Shown: positions 1 to 5,949 of the stretch, piece by piece
How the letters are laid out: each line of letters opens with the position of its first letter
Numbering within the stretch: the stretch's first letter is position 1
Source: an uncultured Selenomonadaceae bacterium
Lineage (GTDB): Bacteria; Bacillota; Negativicutes; Selenomonadales; Selenomonadaceae
Assembly (NCBI GenBank): GCA_905236325.1
Contig: CAJOPJ010000023.1
Coordinates: 1-7,406 of the forward strand
Direction: 5' to 3'
Length of the DNA: 7,406 nt
Notes under the pieces: model-generated
Seen by the model: only the letters and a program-made list of their open reading frames with translations
Told to the model about the DNA's origin: nothing
Databases searched by the model: none
Made by a program: the position numbers and the translations under genes

Positions 1-431
1 ACGCCAAGCGTTTTATTTTGCAGTTGCACGCCGACAAATTTTTTTCTGTCCCAGCCGCCTTCATGCATAGTTTTATTAGCTTGCGGAATATTTCTGCTTA
101 CAGCCAACATCATTGCGAAGGTATGTTCAGTTGCGGCTATTGTGTTGCCGTCGGGCGAATTTATTACAATGATACCGCGTTCGGTTGCAGCTTTAACATC
201 AATATTGTCAACGCCTACGCCGGCTCGACCAATAATTTTTAATTTATTTGCGCGTTCCAAAACTTCGGCAGTGACTTTTGAAGCAGAACGCACAATCAAC
301 GCGTCAAAGTTTGGAATAATTTCAAGCAGTTCTTCGGCAGAAAGTTTGTCGCGAACTTCAACATTGAATTTTTGTTTTAAAATTTCGATACCTTCGCCGG
401 CAATTCCATCGGCAGCTAAAATATTGTACAA
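1..431 (-). CDS. serA: D-3-phosphoglycerate dehydrogenase, N-terminal part (runs off the left edge)
   Basis: SerA oxidises 3-phosphoglycerate to 3-phosphohydroxypyruvate with NAD, the first step of serine synthesis in the cytosol. Only the first 143 codons are in the window. The translation starts LYNILAADGIAGEGIEIL and carries SerA-family landmarks: VRSASKVT (residues 47-54), GRAGVGVDNID (68-78), and NSPDGNTIAATEH followed by FAMML (from residue 91). It ends at NKTLG, just before the expected Rossmann GxGxxG motif, which lies outside. The start is a TTG at 431; AAAGGAG (complement of 440-446) sits 8 nt upstream and no earlier in-frame start has a ribosome site. The gene lies 50 bp downstream of the P-loop/Asp23 gene on the same strand. 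I see no clear promoter in that gap, so cotranscription is likely. Another member of the D-2-hydroxyacid dehydrogenase family is possible, but the opening residues fit SerA best. Confidence 0.9.
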   Translation of the reverse strand, partial: MYNILAADGIAGEGIEILKQKFNVEVRDKLSAEELLEIIPNFDALIVRSASKVTAEVLERANKLKIIGRAGVGVDNIDVKAATERGIIVINSPDGNTIAATEHTFAMMLAVSRNIPQANKTMHEGGWDRKKFVGVQLQNKTLG

Positions 432-481
432 ATTAAAAACTCCTTTCAAGTAACAGTTAAAAATTAGCAAATTTCTGATGA

Positions 482-1321
482 CTAATGATTTGTATCAACA
501 TACAAAGCGCGGACATTTATATTTATTGAATCAACCACCATTCCGGTAGTATATTCAACAGCCTCACGAACTTTAGCTTGAGTTTGTTGAACAAGCGTTG
601 GAATGTGGTTGCCATAGTTCAAGACAACTTCGCAGGAAATTTTTAAGCCTTTATCTTCGTCGCCTTTGAACAGGTGTTGAACAGTGACGCGCTTAACATT
701 TTTAACAAATTCACGCGCCTGAACAATTTTTTCCACAATCTTACGCACCACCAAGTCATCAATAATCAATTTACCATAGTAACTGAACACAGGACGCACG
801 ATAGATTTTTCACCAAGTTTGCGTCGGCGCACTCTGGATTTTTTAAACAGGCTTTGCAGAGGATCTACCAAGTAGCCGGAAAAATGCGGTTTAAGTTCGA
901 TTGTCGGAACAGGGATAATATGTTTGCCTTCTTTAAGCCTGTGAAATTGAGCCTGTGCTAATTCTGAACGCGACGCAATATCTTCAATACGCACAATAAG
1001 TTGAATTGCCGGCAACTTCAAAGCTTTGGCGATTTTGTGCACCATATTTTCTGAAGTGCCGATAATTAAAATTCTGTGCGGCTGAACTTTTTGAATTGCT
1101 TCGCGAACTTCTTCGGCATGACCCGGCAAAACAAAAATTGCGCGTCTAACTGCCATAATTTTGCTTTTTTCAGTCTTAGCCGATTCACCGGCGATAATAT
1201 GACCGCCTTTAATCAAAATACCGTCGTCAATAATTGCGTCGGCGTTATGTTCTCTTGCAACCTGCAAGGCACGATGACTTTTTCCTGTGCCGGAAGGTCC
1301 TACCAATGCTATTACATCCAC
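482..1321 (-). CDS. P-loop NTPase fused to an Asp23/Gls24 (DUF322) domain
   Basis: The 279-aa protein has two parts. The N-terminus reads DVIALVGPSGTGKSHRALQ, with a clean Walker A (GPSGTGKS, residues 8-15), then alternating strands and helices (IIDDGILIKGG near 31-40, RILIIGTSENM near 83-93) like a small nucleotide-binding domain. A basic linker, KKSRVRRRK (160-168), leads to an Asp23/Gls24-like domain at about 173-273. That domain has KLIIDDLVVRKIVEKIV, a central ISCEVVLNYG strand and the ending VREAVEYTTGMVVDSININV. Asp23/Gls24 proteins are envelope-stress proteins of Gram-positive-type bacteria; the role of this fusion is unknown to me. I chose the GTG at 1321 because AAGGAGGAGG (complement of 1332-1341) ends 10 nt before it. 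The ATG 13 codons upstream would place that ribosome site inside the gene and has none of its own. A strong promoter lies at 1377-1405, and serA follows 50 bp downstream. Confidence 0.8.
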   Translation of the reverse strand: MDVIALVGPSGTGKSHRALQVAREHNADAIIDDGILIKGGHIIAGESAKTEKSKIMAVRRAIFVLPGHAEEVREAIQKVQPHRILIIGTSENMVHKIAKALKLPAIQLIVRIEDIASRSELAQAQFHRLKEGKHIIPVPTIELKPHFSGYLVDPLQSLFKKSRVRRRKLGEKSIVRPVFSYYGKLIIDDLVVRKIVEKIVQAREFVKNVKRVTVQHLFKGDEDKGLKISCEVVLNYGNHIPTLVQQTQAKVREAVEYTTGMVVDSININVRALYVDTNH

Positions 1322-1376
1322 AGAAAGATTACCTCCTCCTTGCCAATGCGTAATTTGCAATTTTGCAATTTTTTTT

Positions 1377-1405
1377 ATTATAACAGTTATTTACAAAACA
1401 GGCAA
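1377..1405 (-). promoter_or_regulatory. Sigma-70-type promoter for the P-loop/Asp23-serA block
   Basis: Read on the minus strand, TTGCCT (1405-1400), a 17-bp spacer and a perfect TATAAT (1382-1377) form a promoter about 55 bp upstream of the GTG at 1321. Its -35 box is only 8 bp from the -35 box of the divergent promoter. Confidence 0.75.
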
Positions 1406-1413
1406 AAAGTTTA

Positions 1414-1442
1414 TTGACTGAAATATTTTGTGAATTTATAAT
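1414..1442 (+). promoter_or_regulatory. Sigma-70-type promoter for the His-rich protein gene
   Basis: TTGACT (1414-1419), a 17-bp spacer and a perfect TATAAT (1437-1442) lie 31 bp upstream of the ATG at 1474. The ribosome site AAAGGAG is at 1457-1463. Confidence 0.8.
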
Positions 1443-1473
1443 CAATTTGTTAATTGAAAGGAGAAAATTTTTT

Positions 1474-1848
1474 ATGGAAAATGACATTATTGAAAGCTAC
1501 TTTACAAAGGCGGCAGAACTTAAGCCGGGAGAATTTATTTTAATTCACGACGGCGAAATTTTGGAAGATTTAGTTCAAGGCGAATTTTCCAAAGACTATC
1601 CAACTACAATTTGTATTTCGGACAAGCATGAAATTTTTTGCGGCGATATTTTAATTTATCCAAAAACGCAACAATTTTGCATGATTGATGACATCAGGCA
1701 TTATTTTGGCGAAGGCGAAGGCTATTACTTAATGCACTATCACACACCGCAAATGTTTCCGCCGCCACACGGACATCATCATGGCGAAGGACATTGCCAT
1801 AACCATGAACATAAAGGCGGACATTGTTGTCATCACCAAGAAGACTAA
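1474..1848 (+). CDS. Small protein with a His/Cys-rich, probably metal-binding, C-terminal tail
   Basis: I do not recognise the family of this 124-aa protein. It has no signal peptide or membrane segment, so it is probably cytoplasmic. The first 90 residues look like a small acidic, beta-rich domain (EFILIHDGEI, TTICISDKHEIFCGDILIY, FCMIDDIRHYFGEG). From residue 99 to 121 the tail holds 11 histidines and 3 cysteines (HGHHH, GHCHNHEH, GHCCHH) after a PPP break. Such tails bind nickel, zinc, cobalt or copper in metallochaperones and storage proteins; which metal applies here cannot be told. The ATG at 1474 is chosen because AAAGGAG (1457-1463) lies 10 nt upstream. An in-frame TTG at 1414 coincides with the -35 box and is rejected. 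The TAA stop overlaps the stop of the convergent gene. No metal transporter or metalloenzyme gene lies beside it. Confidence 0.75.
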   Translation: MENDIIESYFTKAAELKPGEFILIHDGEILEDLVQGEFSKDYPTTICISDKHEIFCGDILIYPKTQQFCMIDDIRHYFGEGEGYYLMHYHTPQMFPPPHGHHHGEGHCHNHEHKGGHCCHHQED

Positions 1849-2927
1849 TCAGCAAGCGCAAAAACATTTTCAACACTGTTGCGCGTCAAAACTTCCAAAT
1901 GCGCAAGTAAATTTCTTGCAACGTGCGCAACTTTCAAAATTTCTGAATCAGCTATGCTGAAAATATTATTTCTGTTGCCGTGATGAAAAAGCATTCCAAG
2001 TTCCAAGTCGTAAGGATCTTCAATAAGCGCACCAAAAGCGTCGGTGACAGGCAGAATTGACTTTAATTGCCCTTTGTATTTTTCAATAATACGCCCGCGC
2101 ACTTCTTCAACTATCGGCAATAAAAATTGAATTTGACATTCCCAAACAGCACGATAAAAAAAATCTTCGTCAAGACTGGGAATAATTTTTTTTATAAATT
2201 TTTCGCCGTCCATAAAAAGTTCAATCCTAGCAAAATTTTTTGCAAGAATTGCCGATGAACCGGCAAGTTTTGCAACTAAGGTCGCTGTGTATAATTTTAT
2301 TTGTGGCGAAAGATTGGTATCTTCCAACAAAGTAATTGCAAAAAATTGCACATCATAAGGCGTAAGATAATCTGAAAAGCGCATTAAGCTCGGCGGAGGA
2401 TTATCTTCAGCAGTAACAAAAATTATTGAACCGCCAACTTCAGGATTTATGCTGTTAAAATCGGCAACTGCGTCGCTTAAGTTAGAAATTTTACTGTTCA
2501 ACCGCACAATGATTATATAACCGGTCAAAACATTTTGTTCAGCTAAATCAGCCATTGGTTCATCAACAGTGAAGTCGCGCAGAAAATTTGGCGCATATTT
2601 TTCAGTAAGTCCTTCAACAAAAATTTCAATGTCATCAACGCCGTCGTAATCAAAAATTTCAATAGTTTGCGACAAATAACGCCGCCTTAGTTTGTCTTGC
2701 AAAATATTTATAAAATTTTCAGCCTCAGATTGCGCAAGATGCAATGCAACTGACCTGTGTAAATCCAGCGCAGAAAAAACTTCCTTGATGAAATGACGCG
2801 CACCCGGCACAGTATCCCACCAAGATTGTAAATCTGATTCTTCCAGCGGACGCAAATTTCCATAATCCAGATTTTCGCCGGAAATTGCGTAATTATTTAA
2901 AAGCGATAATCGCGACTTCTCAACCAC
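1845..2927 (-). CDS. Unrecognised 360-aa protein with a C-terminal HEPN-like RNLLAH motif
   Basis: I cannot name this protein with confidence. It is soluble in appearance, with no signal peptide, no membrane helix and no Walker A. An N-terminal part (about 34-84) contains WWDTVPGARHFIKEV and SVALHLA, then a helix rich in R and L. The middle (about 85-240) alternates predicted strands and helices (TGYIIIVRL near 135-143, GGSIIFVTAED near 165-175), as in a degenerate NTPase-like fold. The C-terminus (about 257-360) is helical and holds RNLLAH at 338-343, matching the Rx4H signature of HEPN domains, which are often RNases. The overall pattern resembles large-NTPase-type conflict proteins that have lost the P-loop; this is inference from memory. 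The start is GTG at 2927 with AAAGGAGGAG (complement of 2932-2941) 4 nt upstream. No convincing promoter is visible in the short divergent gap. It is convergent with, and overlaps by 4 bp, the His-rich gene. Confidence 0.75.
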   Translation of the reverse strand: MVEKSRLSLLNNYAISGENLDYGNLRPLEESDLQSWWDTVPGARHFIKEVFSALDLHRSVALHLAQSEAENFINILQDKLRRRYLSQTIEIFDYDGVDDIEIFVEGLTEKYAPNFLRDFTVDEPMADLAEQNVLTGYIIIVRLNSKISNLSDAVADFNSINPEVGGSIIFVTAEDNPPPSLMRFSDYLTPYDVQFFAITLLEDTNLSPQIKLYTATLVAKLAGSSAILAKNFARIELFMDGEKFIKKIIPSLDEDFFYRAVWECQIQFLLPIVEEVRGRIIEKYKGQLKSILPVTDAFGALIEDPYDLELGMLFHHGNRNNIFSIADSEILKVAHVARNLLAHLEVLTRNSVENVFALAD

Positions 2928-2954
2928 AAAACTCCTCCTTTCATTTTAATAAAC

Positions 2955-2983
2955 TTGACAGTCAAACAAATTTAGATTTTAAT
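2955..2983 (+). promoter_or_regulatory. Sigma-70-type promoter for the glucosaminidase-queF-pdxY operon
   Basis: A perfect TTGACA (2955-2960), a 17-bp spacer and TTTAAT (2978-2983, five of six matches) lie about 50 bp before the ATG at 3036. The -35 box is part of an 11-bp palindrome, TTGACAGTCAA (2955-2965), which could be an operator or chance. Confidence 0.75.
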
Positions 2984-3035
2984 AACTATTCGTTGCAATA
3001 AACAAATTTCCTTGAAAAAAATTTAGGAGGTAATC

Positions 3036-4226
3036 ATGAAAAAATTTTTTAGTTTAATGTTAACTGCGCTGATTTTTATTTTTGCAATAAATTCCGTGCA
3101 GGCAGAGGAAATAAAATTCAACAATCGCCAGCTGAAAAAAATTTCCATGCAAGAAATTGTCGTGCGCGAAGATTTAATTATGCCGATTGAGGAAAAAATT
3201 TCCGATGTAACAATTTTTGGACCGGCAACAGCAACCGAAGCGCAAATGGTTAACTACATTCGCAAGTACAATCCACGCGCAAAATTGAATTGTTCGATTG
3301 AGGAACTTGTCGATATTTACTACGAAGAAGCAGGCCGTGAAGGAATCCGCCCCGACATTGCACTTTGTCAGGCAATTAAGGAAACAGGTTTTTGGGCCTA
3401 TGGCGGCGATGTTGACCCTGCACAAAACAATTATTGCGGACTTGGCGCAACAGGTAATCATGAACCCGGCGCAAGTTTTGAAAGTCCAAGAATTGGCGCA
3501 CGCGCTCACATTCAACATTTGCTTGCCTATACTTCAACCAATCCGCCAAAAACTGCAATTGTAGATCCACGTTACTTGCTCATTGTGCGCTTTAGAAATG
3601 ATGTTTTTGGTAAAGTCAAAACTTGGACAGGGCTTGGCGGAATTTGGGCGTTGCCGGGAATAAATTATGGCGAAGATATTGTTACTTTGTGGCAACGCGC
3701 ACTTGTTCCTGGCGGCGATGATGATTCAATGACTGCCGCCGAAATTAAACTTGAGGAAAATCCAAACGACCCAACAGCTTATACTTATCGCGCAATGGTT
3801 AACTATGAACGCGGCGAATTTGCAAGCGCACTTTCAGATTTGGAACGAGCACATCAAATTGAACCTATGAACTCAGAAATTTTGTTCAATCTTGCAATTT
3901 TACAGAAAAAAAATAATCAACCCGATGCGGCAATCAGAAGTTACACAAGCTACATTGAAATGAATCCGCGCATGGAACTTGCTTATTTCAATCGCGGTAT
4001 GATTAAACTTTCGCAAAATAATTTTGAAGGCGCACTTTCTGATTTTGAAAAAACTTTGGAATTGGAAAGCAGATTTTACGCCGCACAAAACAATATCGCG
4101 GTTATCTATTTCCGACAAAAAAAATATGCAGAAGCCTTAGAAGCAATCCGCACTGCTGCCGAAATTAACACTGCAAATGAAATTGTTCAAGCTAACAAAA
4201 CTGCTATTGAATCTTGCTTAAAGTAA
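3036..4226 (+). CDS. Secreted glucosaminidase-domain (GH73-like) protein with TPR repeats
   Basis: This 396-aa protein probably cleaves peptidoglycan glycan strands outside the cytoplasmic membrane. Residues 1-23 form a signal peptide (MKKFF, a hydrophobic core, then VQA before EE). There is no lipobox cysteine, so it should be released or stay anchored by an uncleaved helix. Residues about 85-222 carry glucosaminidase-family landmarks: ALCQAIKETGFW, with Glu116 as the likely catalytic acid, NNYCGLGATG (131-140), IGARAHIQHLLAY, and GGIWALPGINYGEDI. Residues about 246-381 are TPR repeats (YRAMVNYERGEFASALSDLE, NRGMIKLSQNNFEGALSDFE, IAVIYFRQKKYAEALEAI), likely a partner-binding module. The ATG follows AGGAGGT (3025-3031) by 4 nt. 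It is the first gene of an operon; queF begins 17 bp after its stop. Its exact bond specificity cannot be read from sequence. Confidence 0.85.
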   Translation: MKKFFSLMLTALIFIFAINSVQAEEIKFNNRQLKKISMQEIVVREDLIMPIEEKISDVTIFGPATATEAQMVNYIRKYNPRAKLNCSIEELVDIYYEEAGREGIRPDIALCQAIKETGFWAYGGDVDPAQNNYCGLGATGNHEPGASFESPRIGARAHIQHLLAYTSTNPPKTAIVDPRYLLIVRFRNDVFGKVKTWTGLGGIWALPGINYGEDIVTLWQRALVPGGDDDSMTAAEIKLEENPNDPTAYTYRAMVNYERGEFASALSDLERAHQIEPMNSEILFNLAILQKKNNQPDAAIRSYTSYIEMNPRMELAYFNRGMIKLSQNNFEGALSDFEKTLELESRFYAAQNNIAVIYFRQKKYAEALEAIRTAAEINTANEIVQANKTAIESCLK

Positions 4227-4243
4227 TTGGAGGAAAAATTTTA

Positions 4244-4684
4244 ATGGAACTTAAAAATCTTGGCAAAGTCACTGAATACAGCTTTGAATACCAACCTGAC
4301 TTTTTGGAGCCGATACCAAATAAAAACAGCAACAAAAATTATTTTGTTAAACTCAACTGCGAAGAATTTACTTGCGTTTGCCCTGTAACTCATCAACCTG
4401 ACTTCGCAACAATAAAAATCAGATACATTCCCGACCAATTTTTGATTGAAAGCAAAAGCCTGAAACTTTATTTGACAAGCTACAGAAATACCGGAATTTT
4501 TCATGAGGAAGTTGTAAATCGCATTGCCGACGACTTAATTAAAATTCTAAATCCGCGCTACCTTGAAGTTGAAGGTGATTTTTCAGTTCGCGGCGGAATT
4601 GCAATTTTGCCTTTTGTAAATTTTGGTCGCGGCGAATTTGAACAATTTGCTAAAACCAGATTGGCAAAACATGATTTGGAGTGA
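4244..4684 (+). CDS. queF: NADPH-dependent 7-cyano-7-deazaguanine (preQ0) reductase
   Basis: QueF reduces the nitrile of preQ0 to the amine preQ1 with NADPH, a step in making the tRNA base queuosine. The 146-aa length matches the short, single-domain QueF type rather than the longer two-domain type. Visible motifs are CPVTHQPD with the nucleophile Cys46 and Asp53, the QueF signature ESKSLKLY (69-76) for NADPH binding, and FHEE with His87 and Glu88 for preQ0 recognition. All expected key residues are present. I start it at ATG 4244, which follows GGAGG (4229-4233); an in-frame TTG at 4214 overlaps the upstream gene and lacks a ribosome site. No preQ1 riboswitch and no queC, queD or queE neighbour is seen here, so the rest of the pathway must be elsewhere or preQ0 is imported. 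Confidence 0.95.
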   Translation: MELKNLGKVTEYSFEYQPDFLEPIPNKNSNKNYFVKLNCEEFTCVCPVTHQPDFATIKIRYIPDQFLIESKSLKLYLTSYRNTGIFHEEVVNRIADDLIKILNPRYLEVEGDFSVRGGIAILPFVNFGRGEFEQFAKTRLAKHDLE

Positions 4685-4690
4685 AAAAAT

Positions 4691-5515
4691 TTGCAACAAA
4701 AAAAAATCGCGCTGATAAATGACATTACAGGTTTTGGGCGTTGTTCAATGACTTCAGAATTGCCAATAATTTCCGCTCTGAAAGTTCAAGTCTGTCCTGT
4801 GCCGACTGCAATTTTATCTGTGCATACCGGTTTTAAAAATTATTTCTTGGATGACTACACCGGCAAGTTGGAAAAATATATCGACAGTTGGCAAAAAAAT
4901 AATCTGCAGTTTGACGGCATTGCAACAGGCTTTTTAGGTTCAGCTGCGCAGATTGAAATTGTTGTCGATTTTCTGAAAAAATTTTCCGCGCCAATGGTAA
5001 TGATTGATCCTGTCATGGGCGATAATGGAAAAATTTATAAATCTTACACGAAAGAAATGTGCGTCAAAATGCGCGAACTTTTGCAATTTGCAGATTTAGT
5101 CACGCCAAATTTAACTGAAGCCTGCGAACTATTAAATATTCCCTACCGCGAAAATATTTCCGACTCAGACTTAGCAACCATGGCGGCAAATATTTCAGCC
5201 AAAACACGCGGCGGCAAAGTCATTATCACAGGTGTTACGCCGGATTTTTCCGACGGCTCAACTATCAGCAATTTTGTTTATGATTGCGGCAAAATTGACT
5301 TGGTTACTGTTCAAAAACTTGGTTCCGACAGGTCAGGCACAGGCGATGTTTTTTTTGCTGTTGTGGCGGCAAGTATCATAACCGGCGCAACTTTAACTTC
5401 AGCTGTCCAAAAAGCCGCTAACTTCGTTACAAAGTGCATAATCCATGCTGAAAAACTAAATCTGCCTTGGAATTGGGGTTTGCCTTTCGAAGAATTCCTA
5501 ACCGAACTTAACTGA
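4691..5515 (+). CDS. pdxY: Pyridoxamine/pyridoxal kinase (PfkB/ribokinase superfamily)
   Basis: This 274-aa cytosolic kinase phosphorylates pyridoxal or pyridoxamine with ATP, salvaging vitamin B6 to make PLP. The N-terminus has INDITGFGRCSM (9-20), typical of the pyridoxamine-kinase branch, followed by SVHTGF, IDPVMGDNGKIY (105-116), VTPNLTEACELL (137-148) and the ATP/anion-hole motif RSGTGDVFF with catalytic Asp219. Length is normal for the family. The start is TTG at 4691, 6 bp after the queF stop; GGAG (4678-4681) overlaps the end of queF, so translation is probably coupled. It is the last gene of the operon, and a strong terminator follows 31 bp downstream. A hydroxymethylpyrimidine kinase is the main alternative, but the opening motif favours a B6 kinase. 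Confidence 0.9.
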   Translation: MQQKKIALINDITGFGRCSMTSELPIISALKVQVCPVPTAILSVHTGFKNYFLDDYTGKLEKYIDSWQKNNLQFDGIATGFLGSAAQIEIVVDFLKKFSAPMVMIDPVMGDNGKIYKSYTKEMCVKMRELLQFADLVTPNLTEACELLNIPYRENISDSDLATMAANISAKTRGGKVIITGVTPDFSDGSTISNFVYDCGKIDLVTVQKLGSDRSGTGDVFFAVVAASIITGATLTSAVQKAANFVTKCIIHAEKLNLPWNWGLPFEEFLTELN

Positions 5516-5546
5516 TTTTTTCTCTTTCTTTTTTCTTTTTTCTTTC
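5516..5546. other. 31-nt homopyrimidine tract after pdxY
   Basis: Every base from the pdxY stop codon to the terminator stem is C or T on the plus strand. It forms the unstructured lead-in to the terminator; no further function is evident. Confidence 0.5.
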
Positions 5547-5572
5547 AATCCTGCAAAAGCAGGATTTTTTTT
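5547..5572 (+). terminator. Rho-independent terminator of the pdxY operon
   Basis: AATCCTGC (5547-5554), an AAAA loop and GCAGGATT (5559-5566) form a perfect 8-bp stem that merges into a run of eight T (5565-5572). It ends the operon and shields the repeat region from read-through. Confidence 0.9.
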
Positions 5573-5580
5573 AGCCTCGC

Positions 5581-5625
5581 CTACTATTACTAATATATTA
5601 TTATATTATTTAGTAGTAGTAGTAA
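5581..5625. other. Inverted CTA/TAG-triplet tract around an AT-only core (DnaA-trio-like)
   Basis: CTACTATTACTAA (5581-5593) and TTAGTAGTAGTAG (5610-5622) are inverted copies, 12 of 13 matching, with the mismatch a G-T pair. They flank a 16-nt core made only of A and T (5594-5609). The right arm continues as TAGTAGTAGTAGTAA (5611-5625) straight into the first TGTGCTTAACTT repeat. On the minus strand the order is box-like TTAAGCACA, CTA triplets, AT-only DNA, which is the layout of the DnaA-trio unwinding module. It could instead be a simple AT-rich hairpin. Confidence 0.5.
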
Positions 5626-5645
5626 TGTGCTTAACTTGCCAAAAA

Positions 5646-5703
5646 TGTGCTTAACTTGCCTGAAACCGCATCAGAACGCCAATTTTGCCTGTGCTTAACT
5701 TTT
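5646..5703 (+). repeat. 58-bp duplicated block, copy A
   Basis: Two 12-mers enclose a unique middle (TGAAACCGCA, TCAGAACGCC, AATTTTGCC). The block is identical to positions 5816-5873, 170 bp downstream. Confidence 0.9.
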
Positions 5704-5730
5704 CAAAAAATGTGCTTAACTTTGCCAGCC

Positions 5731-5769
5731 TGTGCTTAACTTTGTGCTCAATTTCCGAAGTTAAGCACA
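5731..5769. repeat. Inverted pair of 12-mers, potential hairpin or cruciform
   Basis: TGTGCTTAACTT at 5731-5742 and its exact complement AAGTTAAGCACA at 5758-5769 could pair as a 12-bp stem around 15 nt. The loop itself contains the variant copy at 5743-5754. Confidence 0.6.
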
Positions 5770-5777
5770 AAAAACCG

Positions 5778-5807
5778 AAGTTAGGCACACCCTGTGCTTA
5801 ACTTTTT
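5778..5807 (+). repeat. Tight inverted pair with CCC loop and T run (terminator-like)
   Basis: AAGTTAGGCACA (5778-5789), loop CCC and TGTGCTTAACTT (5793-5804) give a 12-bp stem with one G-U pair, ending in five T (5803-5807). It could act as a weak terminator, but two of the T lie within the stem and no gene needs it here. Confidence 0.45.
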
Positions 5808-5815
5808 CAAAAACC

Positions 5816-5873
5816 TGTGCTTAACTTGCCTGAAACCGCATCAGAACGCCAATTTTGCCTGTGCTTAACTTTT
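5816..5873 (+). repeat. 58-bp duplicated block, copy B
   Basis: This is a perfect copy of 5646-5703. A shorter third relative, TCAGAACGCCA with a GCG before it, lies at 5886-5896, so the TCAGAACGCC core occurs three times (5671, 5841, 5886). Confidence 0.9.
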
Positions 5874-5949
5874 TTTGAGGTCGCGTCAGAACGCCATTTG
5901 TAACGACAAAAATTTACCAAAATGTGCTTAACTTGCCTGTGCTTAACTT

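Noticed and set aside
142..453. Plus-strand reading frame over the left edge
   Set aside because: It is the shadow of serA on the opposite strand, which has clear family motifs and a ribosome site.
432..481. Separate promoter for serA
   Set aside because: No paired -35 and -10 boxes with proper spacing could be found in the 50-bp gap.
1322..1360. Thirteen-codon upstream extension of the P-loop/Asp23 gene from an ATG
   Set aside because: The strong AAGGAGGAGG lies inside this stretch and no ribosome site precedes the ATG, so the GTG at 1321 is preferred.
2286..2294. Exact relaxed DnaA box TGTGTATAA
   Set aside because: It is a single site inside a coding region; one such match in a window this size is unremarkable.
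4227..4243. preQ1 riboswitch before queF
   Set aside because: The gap is only 17 bp and contains little beyond the ribosome site.
5626..5949. CRISPR array
   Set aside because: The repeated unit is only 12 bp, spacing ranges from 12 to 63 bp, copies occur on both strands, and no cas gene is present.
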